A stretch of 46,864 bases of DNA, from NCBI GenBank assembly GCA_016792805.1, contig JAEUHX010000078.1:1-46864 (forward strand), in the 5' to 3' direction. The notes below the pieces were generated by a model. The model was not told the origin of the DNA, searched no databases, and saw only the letters and a list, made by a program, of their open reading frames with translations. The stretch is from Planctomycetota bacterium (GTDB taxonomy: Bacteria > Planctomycetota > UBA1135 > JACQFD01). Position numbers and translations under genes: made by a program. Shown piece after piece: positions 24,189-32,258 of this stretch (the stretch's first letter is position 1; each line of letters starts with the position of its first letter).

Positions 24189-24659
24189 GCTGCTGATGAG
24201 CTACTTATCATCGAGTGTGTTTGCTTAGTGGGGGCTATTGCCTGGTGATCAACAGCGGCGGTTGGGCATTAGGTTCGCTGACTCCATTTGCAACACATCC
24301 CAATGCCAATTGATCTGGACCAACGACCTGCTAGTGCGACGACGTGCAGAGCGAAGTGCCGACCCATTCTGCGAATGCCGGCTACATGTGACGGAATCCT
24401 CGAAATGGCACGATCCCGACGCTCACTGAGGAAGAGCCTGAACGCTATGGTTATGGTATTGCCATGGCAGGATGCATGCCGCGCATGGAGCTCTTATAGT
24501 TTCACGCTCAACCGAGTGCCGGTGGGCGTTGCCAGAGGGTCTTAAAATCAGAGTGACCGCCATGGAACAGGATGCTGATAGGATGGGACACTCGCGTGGC
24601 CGTGAAGCAAGCTGATGCTTCTCATGATCCACGAATGATTACAGACTTGGAGAACAAGG
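24189..24659. other. Long non-coding gap in low-GC island
   Basis: 471 bp with only short, unconvincing open frames on both strands. The only structure seen is a hairpin at 24604-24621 (GAAGCA, six-base loop, TGCTTC) in the leader of the next gene. It could hold decayed coding sequence or an unrecognised RNA. I cannot tell. Confidence 0.45.
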
Positions 24660-25922
24660 ATGACGCGTAAGCTAGCTACATTCGGACAGAGCGCAATCCT
24701 GGCAGCACTGGCAGTCGGAGCTTTTCAGCCGTTCTTAGGTTTGAAGTCAGTAAGAACGTCTGGGCTTCAAAGCAGCCAAAGTTTTTTCGCCGCCGCCACC
24801 TCTGAGACGCTTCTCGCGAGTGTCCGCAGGACGGACGCTGAGGATGTCTGGGCGGTATCGATTCGATCTGCAGTGTCTGGCGTGGCGTTGAGGCAGTTCG
24901 AGCTGAAGACCCGGAATCGCCCTCTCGAGCACAGGCAGCCGTGGTTCATAGGGGACCTAGACCGCGATGGCGTTGGCGATATCGCGCTCGTCGATGAGCC
25001 ATTCCCATTGCGAGGAAATGGTACGTCGCATTTCTCGGTCGCGTCGGGTAAGGACGGCTCACCTCTGTTCCTCGAGTCATCGCAGAGCCATTCCGTTCGA
25101 GACGCAATTATATTGCGGCCGAGGAGTGGGCGCTCAAGTCTCATTGTCGCTGAGCACGGGCGCGTATTCGGATCAAAGGACAGGGTTCGGCTCTTGGATC
25201 AGTCGGGGTCCCAGCTGCTGAGCTTTGAAGGAGCACATTTCCCACTGCAACCTACAGAGGGGTGGATCAAAGTGCTGATTACCCAGGATGTTGATCATGA
25301 TGGCGACCCCGACGTTCTCATCGCGTGGCCAAGCTCAGGGGACATGGGCCAGAGTGGACGTGTTGTCTGGTGCTCCTCGAAAACTGGTCGCGAGGTGTCG
25401 GGCCTTACTGTCAGCAAGGAGGCTACTCGTGTTGCAGAGTTTGGACGTGCGATCGCATGCTTGGATGACATCGATAACGATGGGAGACCCGACATTGCCG
25501 TATCACTTCTCAAGTATGAGCCGAAGGGCATAGTTGATGCGATTAGGTACTATTCATGCGCGAGTGGCATGCTGCTCCGAGAGGTAACAAGCGCTGACGT
25601 GCCCGGTCTCGGTGAGCTGCTGTTCTCGATCCGTGATGTCGACGGTGACGCACGGTCCGACTTGGTGCTTGTCGCGCCGGCTGGAGGATTTGGGGAGGCC
25701 GATAGCGCGCCAGGAGGAGCTGTTCGTCTCGTCTCTGGAACAAACGGGAAACAGATCTGGCATAGGGTGTTTCCACTCAAGAACAATCGTACAGGTAGAA
25801 GAGGCGGAACTTCGTGTGGCGATGTCAATGGAGATGGAGTGATCGACATCCATCTGAAGGGGCTTATCGAAGACTACGTCATCTCTGGCCGCACTGGAGA
25901 TATTATTTGCACACTCAAGTAG
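24660..25922 (+). CDS. Secreted FG-GAP/VCBS-repeat propeller protein
   Basis: 420 residues from an ATG with GGAG eight bases upstream. The N-terminus (AILAALAVGAFQPFLG) is a signal peptide. The body holds FG-GAP/VCBS units with calcium-binding loops DLDRDGVGDIAL, DVDHDGDPDVLI, DIDNDGRPDIAV, DVDGDARSDLVL and DVNGDGVIDIHL, spaced about 60-90 residues apart. This is an integrin-alpha-like propeller, exported and probably calcium-stabilised. It resembles the minus-strand protein at 28957-30219 in fold, but its blades are more diverged and its codon use is less GC-biased, so they are not a recent duplication. Third same-direction secreted protein of the low-GC island. Confidence 0.78.
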   Translation: MTRKLATFGQSAILAALAVGAFQPFLGLKSVRTSGLQSSQSFFAAATSETLLASVRRTDAEDVWAVSIRSAVSGVALRQFELKTRNRPLEHRQPWFIGDLDRDGVGDIALVDEPFPLRGNGTSHFSVASGKDGSPLFLESSQSHSVRDAIILRPRSGRSSLIVAEHGRVFGSKDRVRLLDQSGSQLLSFEGAHFPLQPTEGWIKVLITQDVDHDGDPDVLIAWPSSGDMGQSGRVVWCSSKTGREVSGLTVSKEATRVAEFGRAIACLDDIDNDGRPDIAVSLLKYEPKGIVDAIRYYSCASGMLLREVTSADVPGLGELLFSIRDVDGDARSDLVLVAPAGGFGEADSAPGGAVRLVSGTNGKQIWHRVFPLKNNRTGRRGGTSCGDVNGDGVIDIHLKGLIEDYVISGRTGDIICTLK

Positions 25923-26308
25923 CACTTAGTGCGTGCGACAGCTTGTGTGTGAGCTGATCACAATCGATTGGAGGTTTCGGAGTCTGACCGGCTCAAATCG
26001 TTCGAGTGGAGTCGCTCCTCGGCATGCTCGAATTCGCCTACACAATTCGCGCATTCGATATGGACCCGTCGCGGTTGTGGTAAACGGAATAGCTGACATG
26101 CGGGCTCAAGCCGAACCGCACCGGCGCCAGCCCGCTCCTGTATTGCTCCTGCCCGTACGGCCCGTCCCGAGCCGCAGTGGGGAGTTCCAATATGGCTCGC
26201 GCCTGTGCAGGACGACTCCTCTCCGTCGGCCGAGATCCAGCCCGAGCGCAGAGTACGCAGCTAACCTCCATCCTTGCGAGCCAGCCCATGCGGCGAAATC
26301 ATGGGGCC
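25923..26308. other. Non-coding gap at right boundary of low-GC island
   Basis: 386 bp without a supported gene. G+C rises part-way through, at about 26.1-26.2 kb, which I take as the right edge of the island. No tRNA gene or direct repeat that could be an attachment site was found here. Confidence 0.45.
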
Positions 26309-26662
26309 ATGACCGGACACGCCCACGGCGACGATTCTTACTATCACTCCCACGATCTCGCGAAGTTTGGCGATATTGGCAAGGACGCGCCGGAGCTTTG
26401 GAAGAAGTTCCTCGGCTGGTATTCGGCGGTGTTCGCGGAAGGGGCGCTGTCGGAGCGGGAGAAGTCACTCATTGCGCTGGCCGTCGCGCACGCGGTGCAG
26501 TGTCCTTATTGTATTGATGCCTACACGCGCGCGTGCCTCGAGAAGGGCTCGAACCCCGAGCAGATGACGGAAGCGGTCCACGTTTCGGCGGCGATTCGGG
26601 GTGGCGCCGCGCTGGTCCACGGCGTCCAGATGCGCAACCACATCGACAAGCTCTCGATGTAG
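26309..26662 (+). CDS. Arsenosugar biosynthesis-associated AhpD-like (CMD fold) protein
   Basis: 117 residues from the ATG at 26309; upstream in-frame starts add only non-conserved sequence. The histidine-rich start (GHAHGDDSYYHSHDLAKFG), then WKKFLGWYSAVFAEGALSER, then the AhpD/carboxymuconolactone-decarboxylase core with CPYC (Cys65, Cys68) in LAVAHAVQCPYCIDAYTRA, match the short AhpD-like family (TIGR04029-type) that accompanies ArsS. The CxxC pair is intact and suits thiol redox chemistry. The partner radical SAM gene follows 190 bp downstream. No arsM methyltransferase is adjacent. The precise reaction is not known to me. Confidence 0.87.
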   Translation: MTGHAHGDDSYYHSHDLAKFGDIGKDAPELWKKFLGWYSAVFAEGALSEREKSLIALAVAHAVQCPYCIDAYTRACLEKGSNPEQMTEAVHVSAAIRGGAALVHGVQMRNHIDKLSM

Positions 26663-26852
26663 TTGGGCGCCTTGGCGAGCGCCGACGCTGGGACGCGGCG
26701 CCGCGCCGCGCGCCGGCACGCCGATCCGATCGGCGCCGGCGGCCGTACTCGCGCCCACGCACTGCGAGCTGCCCTCGCACGGCGCCTTCCCGCTGCTACC
26801 CTCTCCCCGAACAGGCGGGGCCGCCCTCGGCGCTCCCGCGTATGAACCGTCG

Positions 26853-27908
26853 ATGACCCTGACCCTCCTGCGACGCGCGCACCCTCTGGCATCGGCGGAG
26901 AGCCAGCGCACGGCCTTGGCCGCGGTTCCGACCACCCAGACCTTCGCGCAGTCGCTGGCGTCGGCCGGCCTGAGCCCGCTGCGCGCCCGGTCGCTCGAGG
27001 TGCTCCAGATCAACGTCGGCAAGCTCTGCAACCAGACCTGCCGCCACTGCCACGTTGACGCCGGGCCCGACCGCCGCGAGAGCATGTCGCGCGAGGTGCT
27101 GGACGCGTGCCTGCGCGTGCTTGAGACGGCGCGGATTCCGCTGCTCGACATCACCGGCGGCGCGCCCGAGATGCACCCTCAATTTCGGGAGGCCGTCACG
27201 CGCGCGCGCGCCTTGGGGCGGCGCGTGATGGATCGTTGCAATCTTACTATTTTGGAGACGCCGGGATTTGAGGATTTGGCGGAGTTCCTCGCGTCGTCGG
27301 GCGTCGAGATCGTCTGCTCGCTTCCTTACTACATGCCGAAGCAGACCGACCTGCAGCGCGGCGAAGGCGTCTTCGAGCGCTCGATTGCGGCGCTGCAGCG
27401 GCTCAACGCGCTCGGCTACGGCCGCGAAGGAAGCCCGCTCAAGCTGACGCTCGTTACGAATCCCGTCGGCGCCTTTCTGCCCGCGAATCAGGCGGCGCTC
27501 GAGCGCGATTGGAAGCGCGAGCTGAAGCGGCGCTACGGCGTGGAGTTCCACGCGCTTTACACCATCACTAATATGCCGATCAGCCGCTTCCTCGAATTCT
27601 TGGCGGAGTCGGGGAATCTGGAGTCGTACATGGAGCGGCTCGTGCAGGCGTTCAATCCGGCTGCCGCGGCAAATGTGATGTGTCGCACGACGCTCTCGGT
27701 CGGGTGGGACGGCACTCTGTACGATTGTGATTTCAATCAGATGCTCGACCTGCCGGTCGTGCGCAACGACGGCTGCACGCCGCGCGAGAAGTGGTCGATC
27801 TTACAGTTTGAGCAGGCGGCGCTCGCGCAGCGCGAGATTGCCGTCGGTCCCCATTGTTACGGATGCACCGCCGGCGCGGGCTCGAGCTGCGGCGGCGCCA
27901 CGGCATAG
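26853..27908 (+). CDS. arsS: Radical SAM protein ArsS (arsenosugar biosynthesis)
   Basis: 351 residues from the ATG at 26853. The radical SAM cluster motif CNQTCRHC (Cys59, Cys63, Cys66) lies in INVGKLCNQTCRHCHVDAGP. The middle contains DITGGAPEMHPQFREAV and NLTILETPGFEDLAEFLASS. The C-terminal domain has the characteristic cysteine-rich tail VGPHCYGCTAGAGSSCGGAT (DUF3641 type). ArsS is thought to install the 5'-deoxyadenosyl group of SAM on dimethylated arsenic to make arsenosugar precursors, acting after ArsM. The 190-bp gap before it is GC-rich, with a near-perfect palindrome around GCCGATCCGATCGGC. A four-codon ATG-to-TGA frame ends just before the start. Glucokinase follows after 15 bp. 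Confidence 0.93.
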   Translation: MTLTLLRRAHPLASAESQRTALAAVPTTQTFAQSLASAGLSPLRARSLEVLQINVGKLCNQTCRHCHVDAGPDRRESMSREVLDACLRVLETARIPLLDITGGAPEMHPQFREAVTRARALGRRVMDRCNLTILETPGFEDLAEFLASSGVEIVCSLPYYMPKQTDLQRGEGVFERSIAALQRLNALGYGREGSPLKLTLVTNPVGAFLPANQAALERDWKRELKRRYGVEFHALYTITNMPISRFLEFLAESGNLESYMERLVQAFNPAAAANVMCRTTLSVGWDGTLYDCDFNQMLDLPVVRNDGCTPREKWSILQFEQAALAQREIAVGPHCYGCTAGAGSSCGGATA

Positions 27909-27923
27909 GTATCTTCAGGCTCC

Positions 27924-28937
27924 ATGGGCAAAATTGTTCTCGCGGTCGACGTCGGTGGCACCAAGGTCCAGGCGGGCATTTTTGCGTTTCCGGACGGGTG
28001 GCGCCTCGGCGCCGTTCCCGAGCCGATCGCCACAGCGCGGTATCGGAGCCAGGAGCTGCGCGGCCTTGCGATTCCGATGCGCGAGTTCTTGAAGGAGCAC
28101 GGCGTGAAGCCCGACACGGTGAGCGTCGGGTTTGCCGGTCCGGTCGTGAAGGGAAAAGTGAAGGCATCCAATATTCCGTGGAACCTTGATTCCGAGGAGC
28201 TTCGGGCGGACCTGCAGGTGCCCGAAGTGACGCTGCTGAACGATCTCGAGGCAGCGGCCCACGGGCTGACTCACTTGCCGCCCGAGAAGCTGGAAACCTT
28301 ACAGACGGGGACGCCCGACAGCGACGCCATGATCGCGGTGATCGCCGCCGGCACCGGGCTCGGCGAAGCGCTGCTCCCTAAGATCGACGGGCGCCGAATC
28401 GCCATTCCGACCGAAGGTGGCCATGGCGACTACGCGGCCGTCGGCGAGTCACAAATCGGGCTGCTGCGACATCTCACCGCACAATTCGGGCGCGTTTCCT
28501 ACGAGCGCGTGCTCGGCGGCCCAGGCATTGCGCGCATCTATGACTATCTGCGGTCGGTGGCTTCGACGCCGCCGAGCGCGGCGACCGAGGAGGCGCTTGC
28601 GGCCGCCGCCGACCGCTCCGCGGCCGTGAGCCGGCTCGCGCTCGAGGGCGCCGACCCCGTGGCCGTGGCGACGATGGAAATGTATGCATCCATCTACGGC
28701 GCCGAGGCTGGGAATCTGGCGGTGCGCTCGCTCGCCTACGGCGGCCTCTTCCTCGCGGGTGGAATCGCCCCGAAGATCCTGCCGTTCCTGCGCCTCGAAT
28801 CGTTCCGCGAGTCATTCTGTAATAAAGGGCGCGCCTCGAATGTGGCCGCCCGCTGCCCCGTGCACGTCGTGCTCGAGGAGCGCCTGCCGCTGCTCGGCGC
28901 CGCGGCTTACGGCGCCGAGCACGGACAGGATCTGTAA
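27924..28937 (+). CDS. glk: Glucokinase
   Basis: 337 residues from an ATG, 15 bp after arsS. The N-terminal phosphate loop AVDVGGTKVQAGIF, the sugar-phosphorylation segment VTLLNDLEAAAHGLTHL (catalytic Asp in LLND), AVIAAGTGLGEALL and IPTEGGHGDYAAV, and the C-terminal GGLFLAGGIAPKILPFL place it in the bacterial glucokinase family (PF02685) at its usual length. It phosphorylates glucose to glucose-6-phosphate, the substrate of the Zwf/OpcA enzyme encoded 10 kb away. The TAA stop is part of a TCTGTAA word, and a shared convergent terminator begins 8 bp later. Confidence 0.92.
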   Translation: MGKIVLAVDVGGTKVQAGIFAFPDGWRLGAVPEPIATARYRSQELRGLAIPMREFLKEHGVKPDTVSVGFAGPVVKGKVKASNIPWNLDSEELRADLQVPEVTLLNDLEAAAHGLTHLPPEKLETLQTGTPDSDAMIAVIAAGTGLGEALLPKIDGRRIAIPTEGGHGDYAAVGESQIGLLRHLTAQFGRVSYERVLGGPGIARIYDYLRSVASTPPSAATEEALAAAADRSAAVSRLALEGADPVAVATMEMYASIYGAEAGNLAVRSLAYGGLFLAGGIAPKILPFLRLESFRESFCNKGRASNVAARCPVHVVLEERLPLLGAAAYGAEHGQDL

Positions 28938-28944
28938 GAGAGAG

Positions 28945-28969
28945 CTCGCTGCGGGATTAATGCAGCGAG
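28945..28969. terminator. Shared bidirectional terminator hairpin between glk and FG-GAP gene
   Basis: A perfect 8-bp stem, CTCGCTGC (28945-28952) with GCAGCGAG (28962-28969), around a nine-base AT-rich loop. It lies between two convergent genes. The TAA stop of the minus-strand FG-GAP gene (28957-28959) sits in the loop, so the hairpin overlaps that gene's last codons. No long T-run follows on either side. Confidence 0.6.
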
Positions 28970-30219
28970 ATCACATAAGCATGGCCGAGCACGGAACTCG
29001 GCGAGAGGAATGACTTCGGCTCGCCGACGACGAGGTCGAGCTTGCCGTCTCCATTGAGGTCGGAGCCTCCAGCGAGAGAGGCGCCGTATTGGTCGATCGT
29101 CAACGGTTGGGCCACCAGCGTGAAGATGATCGAGCCATCGGACCCGGAGCAGATATCGACGCTGCCCGGGCTGAAGCTCGGACCCGGCCGCGCAATCGCG
29201 TAGTCGGAGCGGGCGTCTCCATTCAGATCTCCGACGCCTTCCACTGCGAAGCCGAATTGTGTTCCCTGAACGTCGTTGTGTTGCCGGATTTGTGATCCCG
29301 TGGCTCCGGAATAGCAGACGGCATACGTGCCAACGGGAGCGCCGACTCCGATGTCGCCGACCGTGTCGCCGTCGATATCACCAATCGCGCCGAGGCCCAG
29401 GCCATATCCGTCGCCTGTGCCAAGGGCGTTGAAATGATGGACGACGGCTCCCGTAGCTCCGGACAGAACTTCCACATATCCGCTTGCTACGCCGTTCAGC
29501 GTGGTCGGCGCAGAGACTGCGAGATCGGAAAAGCCGTCGCTGTCGAGATCGCCCACGGACGCCAGCGCAGATCCGAAGAGGTCTCCGGGATTTCTGGCGA
29601 TCGACGAGCGGAGGACGACGTTCACCACACCGACGGGCGGCACCGACATGATGAAAACGGCACCGGCGTTCAGCCCGCCCGATGAGTGCGAATTTGCGCC
29701 GATCGCGAAATCGGGTCTGCCGTCAGAATTGATGTCTCCTGCGGCAGCGACCGCGACTCCAAACCCATTCGTAGGCGCCATGCCCGGGGAGAACGCGAGG
29801 ATCGCTCCGTTCGCCCCCGAGAACGGGAATGCGTTTCCGCGGCGCCACTGGGGAGACGGCGTCGCGCCGACGACGACGTCGGGCGTTCCGTCGAGATTCA
29901 GGTCGCCCGGTCCTGCGATACTTGCAGCGAAGTTCTGGAACGGGATCGGTCCGTGAAGTTCACGGATCAGGCTTCCGTCGAGGCCAGAGCGAATTCCCAC
30001 ATAAGCATTCGGATCTGTCTGTAAGAAAGGTGCGGATCCGGATGCACAGACCGCGTAATCATCCAGGCCGTCTTGATTCAGATCTCCGACGATTGTGACA
30101 TGGGCGCCATATCGTGAGCCGCCGTAGTTTCCCGCCGTGGTTTGAATCACCGATTGGGCCGAAGCAGTTCCGAGGAAGCCGAACGCCAGGGCGAGTGCGG
30201 TGCCCGTAGTGCGAAGCAT
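28957..30219 (-). CDS. Secreted seven-repeat FG-GAP (integrin-like) propeller protein
   Basis: 420 residues from the ATG at 30219, with a strong GGAGG site six bases upstream (30226-30230 on the plus strand). Signal peptide TALALAFGFLGTASAQ. Seven FG-GAP units can be counted, with calcium loops GDLNQDGLDDYAV, GDLNLDGTPDVVV, GDINSDGRPDFAI, GDLDSDGFSDLAV, GDIDGDTVGDIGV, GDLNGDARSDYAI and SDLNGDGKLDLVV. That is one complete seven-bladed integrin-alpha-type propeller with almost nothing else, ending FLSPSSVLGHAYVISLH. It is exported and probably calcium-dependent. The ligand is unknown. The vWA gene lies 188 bp upstream in the same direction. Confidence 0.85.
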   Translation of the reverse strand: MLRTTGTALALAFGFLGTASAQSVIQTTAGNYGGSRYGAHVTIVGDLNQDGLDDYAVCASGSAPFLQTDPNAYVGIRSGLDGSLIRELHGPIPFQNFAASIAGPGDLNLDGTPDVVVGATPSPQWRRGNAFPFSGANGAILAFSPGMAPTNGFGVAVAAAGDINSDGRPDFAIGANSHSSGGLNAGAVFIMSVPPVGVVNVVLRSSIARNPGDLFGSALASVGDLDSDGFSDLAVSAPTTLNGVASGYVEVLSGATGAVVHHFNALGTGDGYGLGLGAIGDIDGDTVGDIGVGAPVGTYAVCYSGATGSQIRQHNDVQGTQFGFAVEGVGDLNGDARSDYAIARPGPSFSPGSVDICSGSDGSIIFTLVAQPLTIDQYGASLAGGSDLNGDGKLDLVVGEPKSFLSPSSVLGHAYVISLH

Positions 30220-30310
30220 ACAGAACCTCCGGAGCCTTGAAGGCTCGCGAGGAAAGAGAGGACTCGGCTCGCCGTCTCGGGGATGCGGCGATGGGCAGAT
30301 CCTTACTCCC

Positions 30311-30337
30311 GGAGGCCCTTCTCGCAAGGGGGCTTCC
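30311..30337. other. Hairpin between vWA and FG-GAP genes
   Basis: GGAGGCCC and GGGCTTCC with one mismatch around TTCTCGCAAG, located in the 188-bp gap between two minus-strand genes. It may attenuate read-through. There is no convincing T-run. Confidence 0.3.
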
Positions 30338-30407
30338 CCAACAACGGCGCGGCGGCCGGAAAGGGCGCGCTGCCCTCGCCGACCGCCGCACTCGAGCAAG
30401 CGGAATG

Positions 30408-31967
30408 CTACTGAGGCGTCACGAAGAGAATCGGCCCATGGAAGGTCGAGATGCCATGGAGATCGACGTCCTCGAGCCAATAGAAGTTCGTCGTTCCGGT
30501 CACCGGTAGGGCGTCGAGGAATTCATACTCGGCACCCTGGGTCGGTCCGCCGACGGAGAGGATCATCGCATCGTTGACCTTCACCGCAGAGGACTTCCGC
30601 GGATTTGTCGATCGATACAGGTTGAAGCCCACCGTGTCGGTCTCCGAAGCCGTCGCCCACAGAATCGCGGCGCCGCCGCCTGGAGCGGGCCGCGCCATGA
30701 GCTTCGCCAGCTCAATCGACAGCGGACCTTCATCGACGCGGAAGCAGATCTGGAGCTCGGAGCTCAGGTTCGGCGTTCCGTTATCGGTGGCCTTGAACTT
30801 GAGCGTGAAGCTCTGGCCGAGGTCGGCCGGGCTCGCGGTCAAGATACAATTTGCCGTGGCCGTCGAGCCGGGAGTGAACACAACCGAGAGCCCGCCGAAC
30901 CCGCCAGCGTCGACCGTCATCGTGGTGGTCTGGTCGAGCTCGGGCGAGTCGGCCTTCACGACGAGCGGGAAAGGCACACCCACTTGGATGCTGAGCGACG
31001 GGGCCGTGCTGCACGCATACTCGCTGCCGTCGGTGAACACCGGCGGAATATTTGCTTCCACAACTTCCTCGATCTTGGCGGCGAAGAAATTGTTGATGAA
31101 GTTCGGCGTGTTGACCTGCGTGATGTTAAACGCGCGGCCGATCAAGCCGGCTGCGAGCACCTGCGCCTCGAGGCAGCTGCCGAGGCTCGCGGCCTGGAGA
31201 TTTGCCAGCGTCGCCGCGGGGTCGTAGTTCAAGAAATCGGGATCCGAAACGGACGCCGTCGGCTGACCGTACTGTTGGGTCGTCGGCGGATCGCTCGTGT
31301 TGACGAGCATGTTGATGAATGCATTGTTCTGAATCACCGCAGCCGCCGTGGCGTTCACCTCGGCTTGCCACGCCGCATTGAGCGGCGAGGGCGGCTCATT
31401 GGTGGTCTGCCCAGGGAACTGATTGCTCGCATGGAAGGGCCGATCCGAATCCTCGTCGGTCACAAGGATTAGGTTCTTCACAGCGTCGGGTCGGAACGCG
31501 AGCACTCCCGTGCCACCCACGTTATTGTGAGCGAGCACCTCAGTCGACGCGCCGAGCACAACTCGAATTGCCTCGAGTCCGGCTTCCGGGTTGATATTGT
31601 GATTATTCTGGAACCCGGCAACGGCGCCACTTGTGCTGATCTGATTGAATGCAGCCGTTGTCGTGGCGAGGCTCGTCGTGAAGTCGAGCACCAGCTCGGG
31701 CTCATCGCCGAAGAGGACGATGGAGAATCGCGCGTCGATGTTCTCGTCTTGGAGACCTGTAACGAATCCGGAGAGGCCGTTCTTCACCGCGGTGATCTCG
31801 TCGGACATCGATCCCGTGGCATCAATGATGAATACGAAATCGGCTTTCGGTGAGACGCCGAGCGGCGCCGGCTTCGGCGGGGTGGCCAAGGAGAATGCAG
31901 CCGCAATGCCTGCTGCCGAGGCGGTGGCGGCCCACAAGCCCAGAGTGGGCGGGAAGAGGAGTTTCAT
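30408..31967 (-). CDS. Secreted von Willebrand factor A protein
   Basis: 519 residues from an ATG. After a signal peptide (LWAATASAAGIAAAFSLA) comes a vWA domain with MIDAS DATGSM (Asp49) in ADFVFIIDATGSMSDEITAV, and LILVTDEDSDRPFHASNQ further on. A cadherin/Ig-like beta region follows (PSLSIQVGVPFPLVV, SFTLKFKATDNGTPNLSSEL). The C-terminal domain (ATASETDTVGFNLYRSTNPR to NFYWLEDVDLHG) resembles a fibronectin-like module common at the ends of planctomycete secreted proteins. An extracellular adhesion or calcium/magnesium-dependent binding role is plausible. It has a different architecture from the membrane vWA proteins of the moxR operon. Confidence 0.83.
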   Translation of the reverse strand: MKLLFPPTLGLWAATASAAGIAAAFSLATPPKPAPLGVSPKADFVFIIDATGSMSDEITAVKNGLSGFVTGLQDENIDARFSIVLFGDEPELVLDFTTSLATTTAAFNQISTSGAVAGFQNNHNINPEAGLEAIRVVLGASTEVLAHNNVGGTGVLAFRPDAVKNLILVTDEDSDRPFHASNQFPGQTTNEPPSPLNAAWQAEVNATAAAVIQNNAFINMLVNTSDPPTTQQYGQPTASVSDPDFLNYDPAATLANLQAASLGSCLEAQVLAAGLIGRAFNITQVNTPNFINNFFAAKIEEVVEANIPPVFTDGSEYACSTAPSLSIQVGVPFPLVVKADSPELDQTTTMTVDAGGFGGLSVVFTPGSTATANCILTASPADLGQSFTLKFKATDNGTPNLSSELQICFRVDEGPLSIELAKLMARPAPGGGAAILWATASETDTVGFNLYRSTNPRKSSAVKVNDAMILSVGGPTQGAEYEFLDALPVTGTTNFYWLEDVDLHGISTFHGPILFVTPQ

Positions 31968-32258
31968 GGAGTGACCTAGACGGAAAGGGACAAAGGGAGA
32001 GCTGATCCAAAGGAGACAAGCGACGCCCCGAGGAGAGCGTCACACGGCCCTTCGGGACAGGGATCCGGGAGCGATCACGCTTCGTGACGAAGGAATCTCC
32101 CGTTTCGCTGCGATCCACCTGGGAATGGCATCGACGGGCGGATCACTCGGCTGGGGACAGCCGCTCGACGAACTCGCAAGGCTCATTCCGAAGTCGGCGT
32201 CGTATCGACGGAGAGCAAGGGCGCTCGACCCGCGTCCGCCAACGCTACTCTCTGCGCC
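31968..32258. promoter_or_regulatory. Divergent promoter region between vWA gene and tkt
   Basis: 291 bp between two divergent starts. It should contain both promoters. No palindrome or consensus promoter that I would trust was seen. Confidence 0.35.

Noticed and set aside
25923..26308. Possible tRNA remnant or attachment site at the island edge
   Set aside because: A GTTCGA stretch was examined, but no cloverleaf or acceptor pairing could be drawn.
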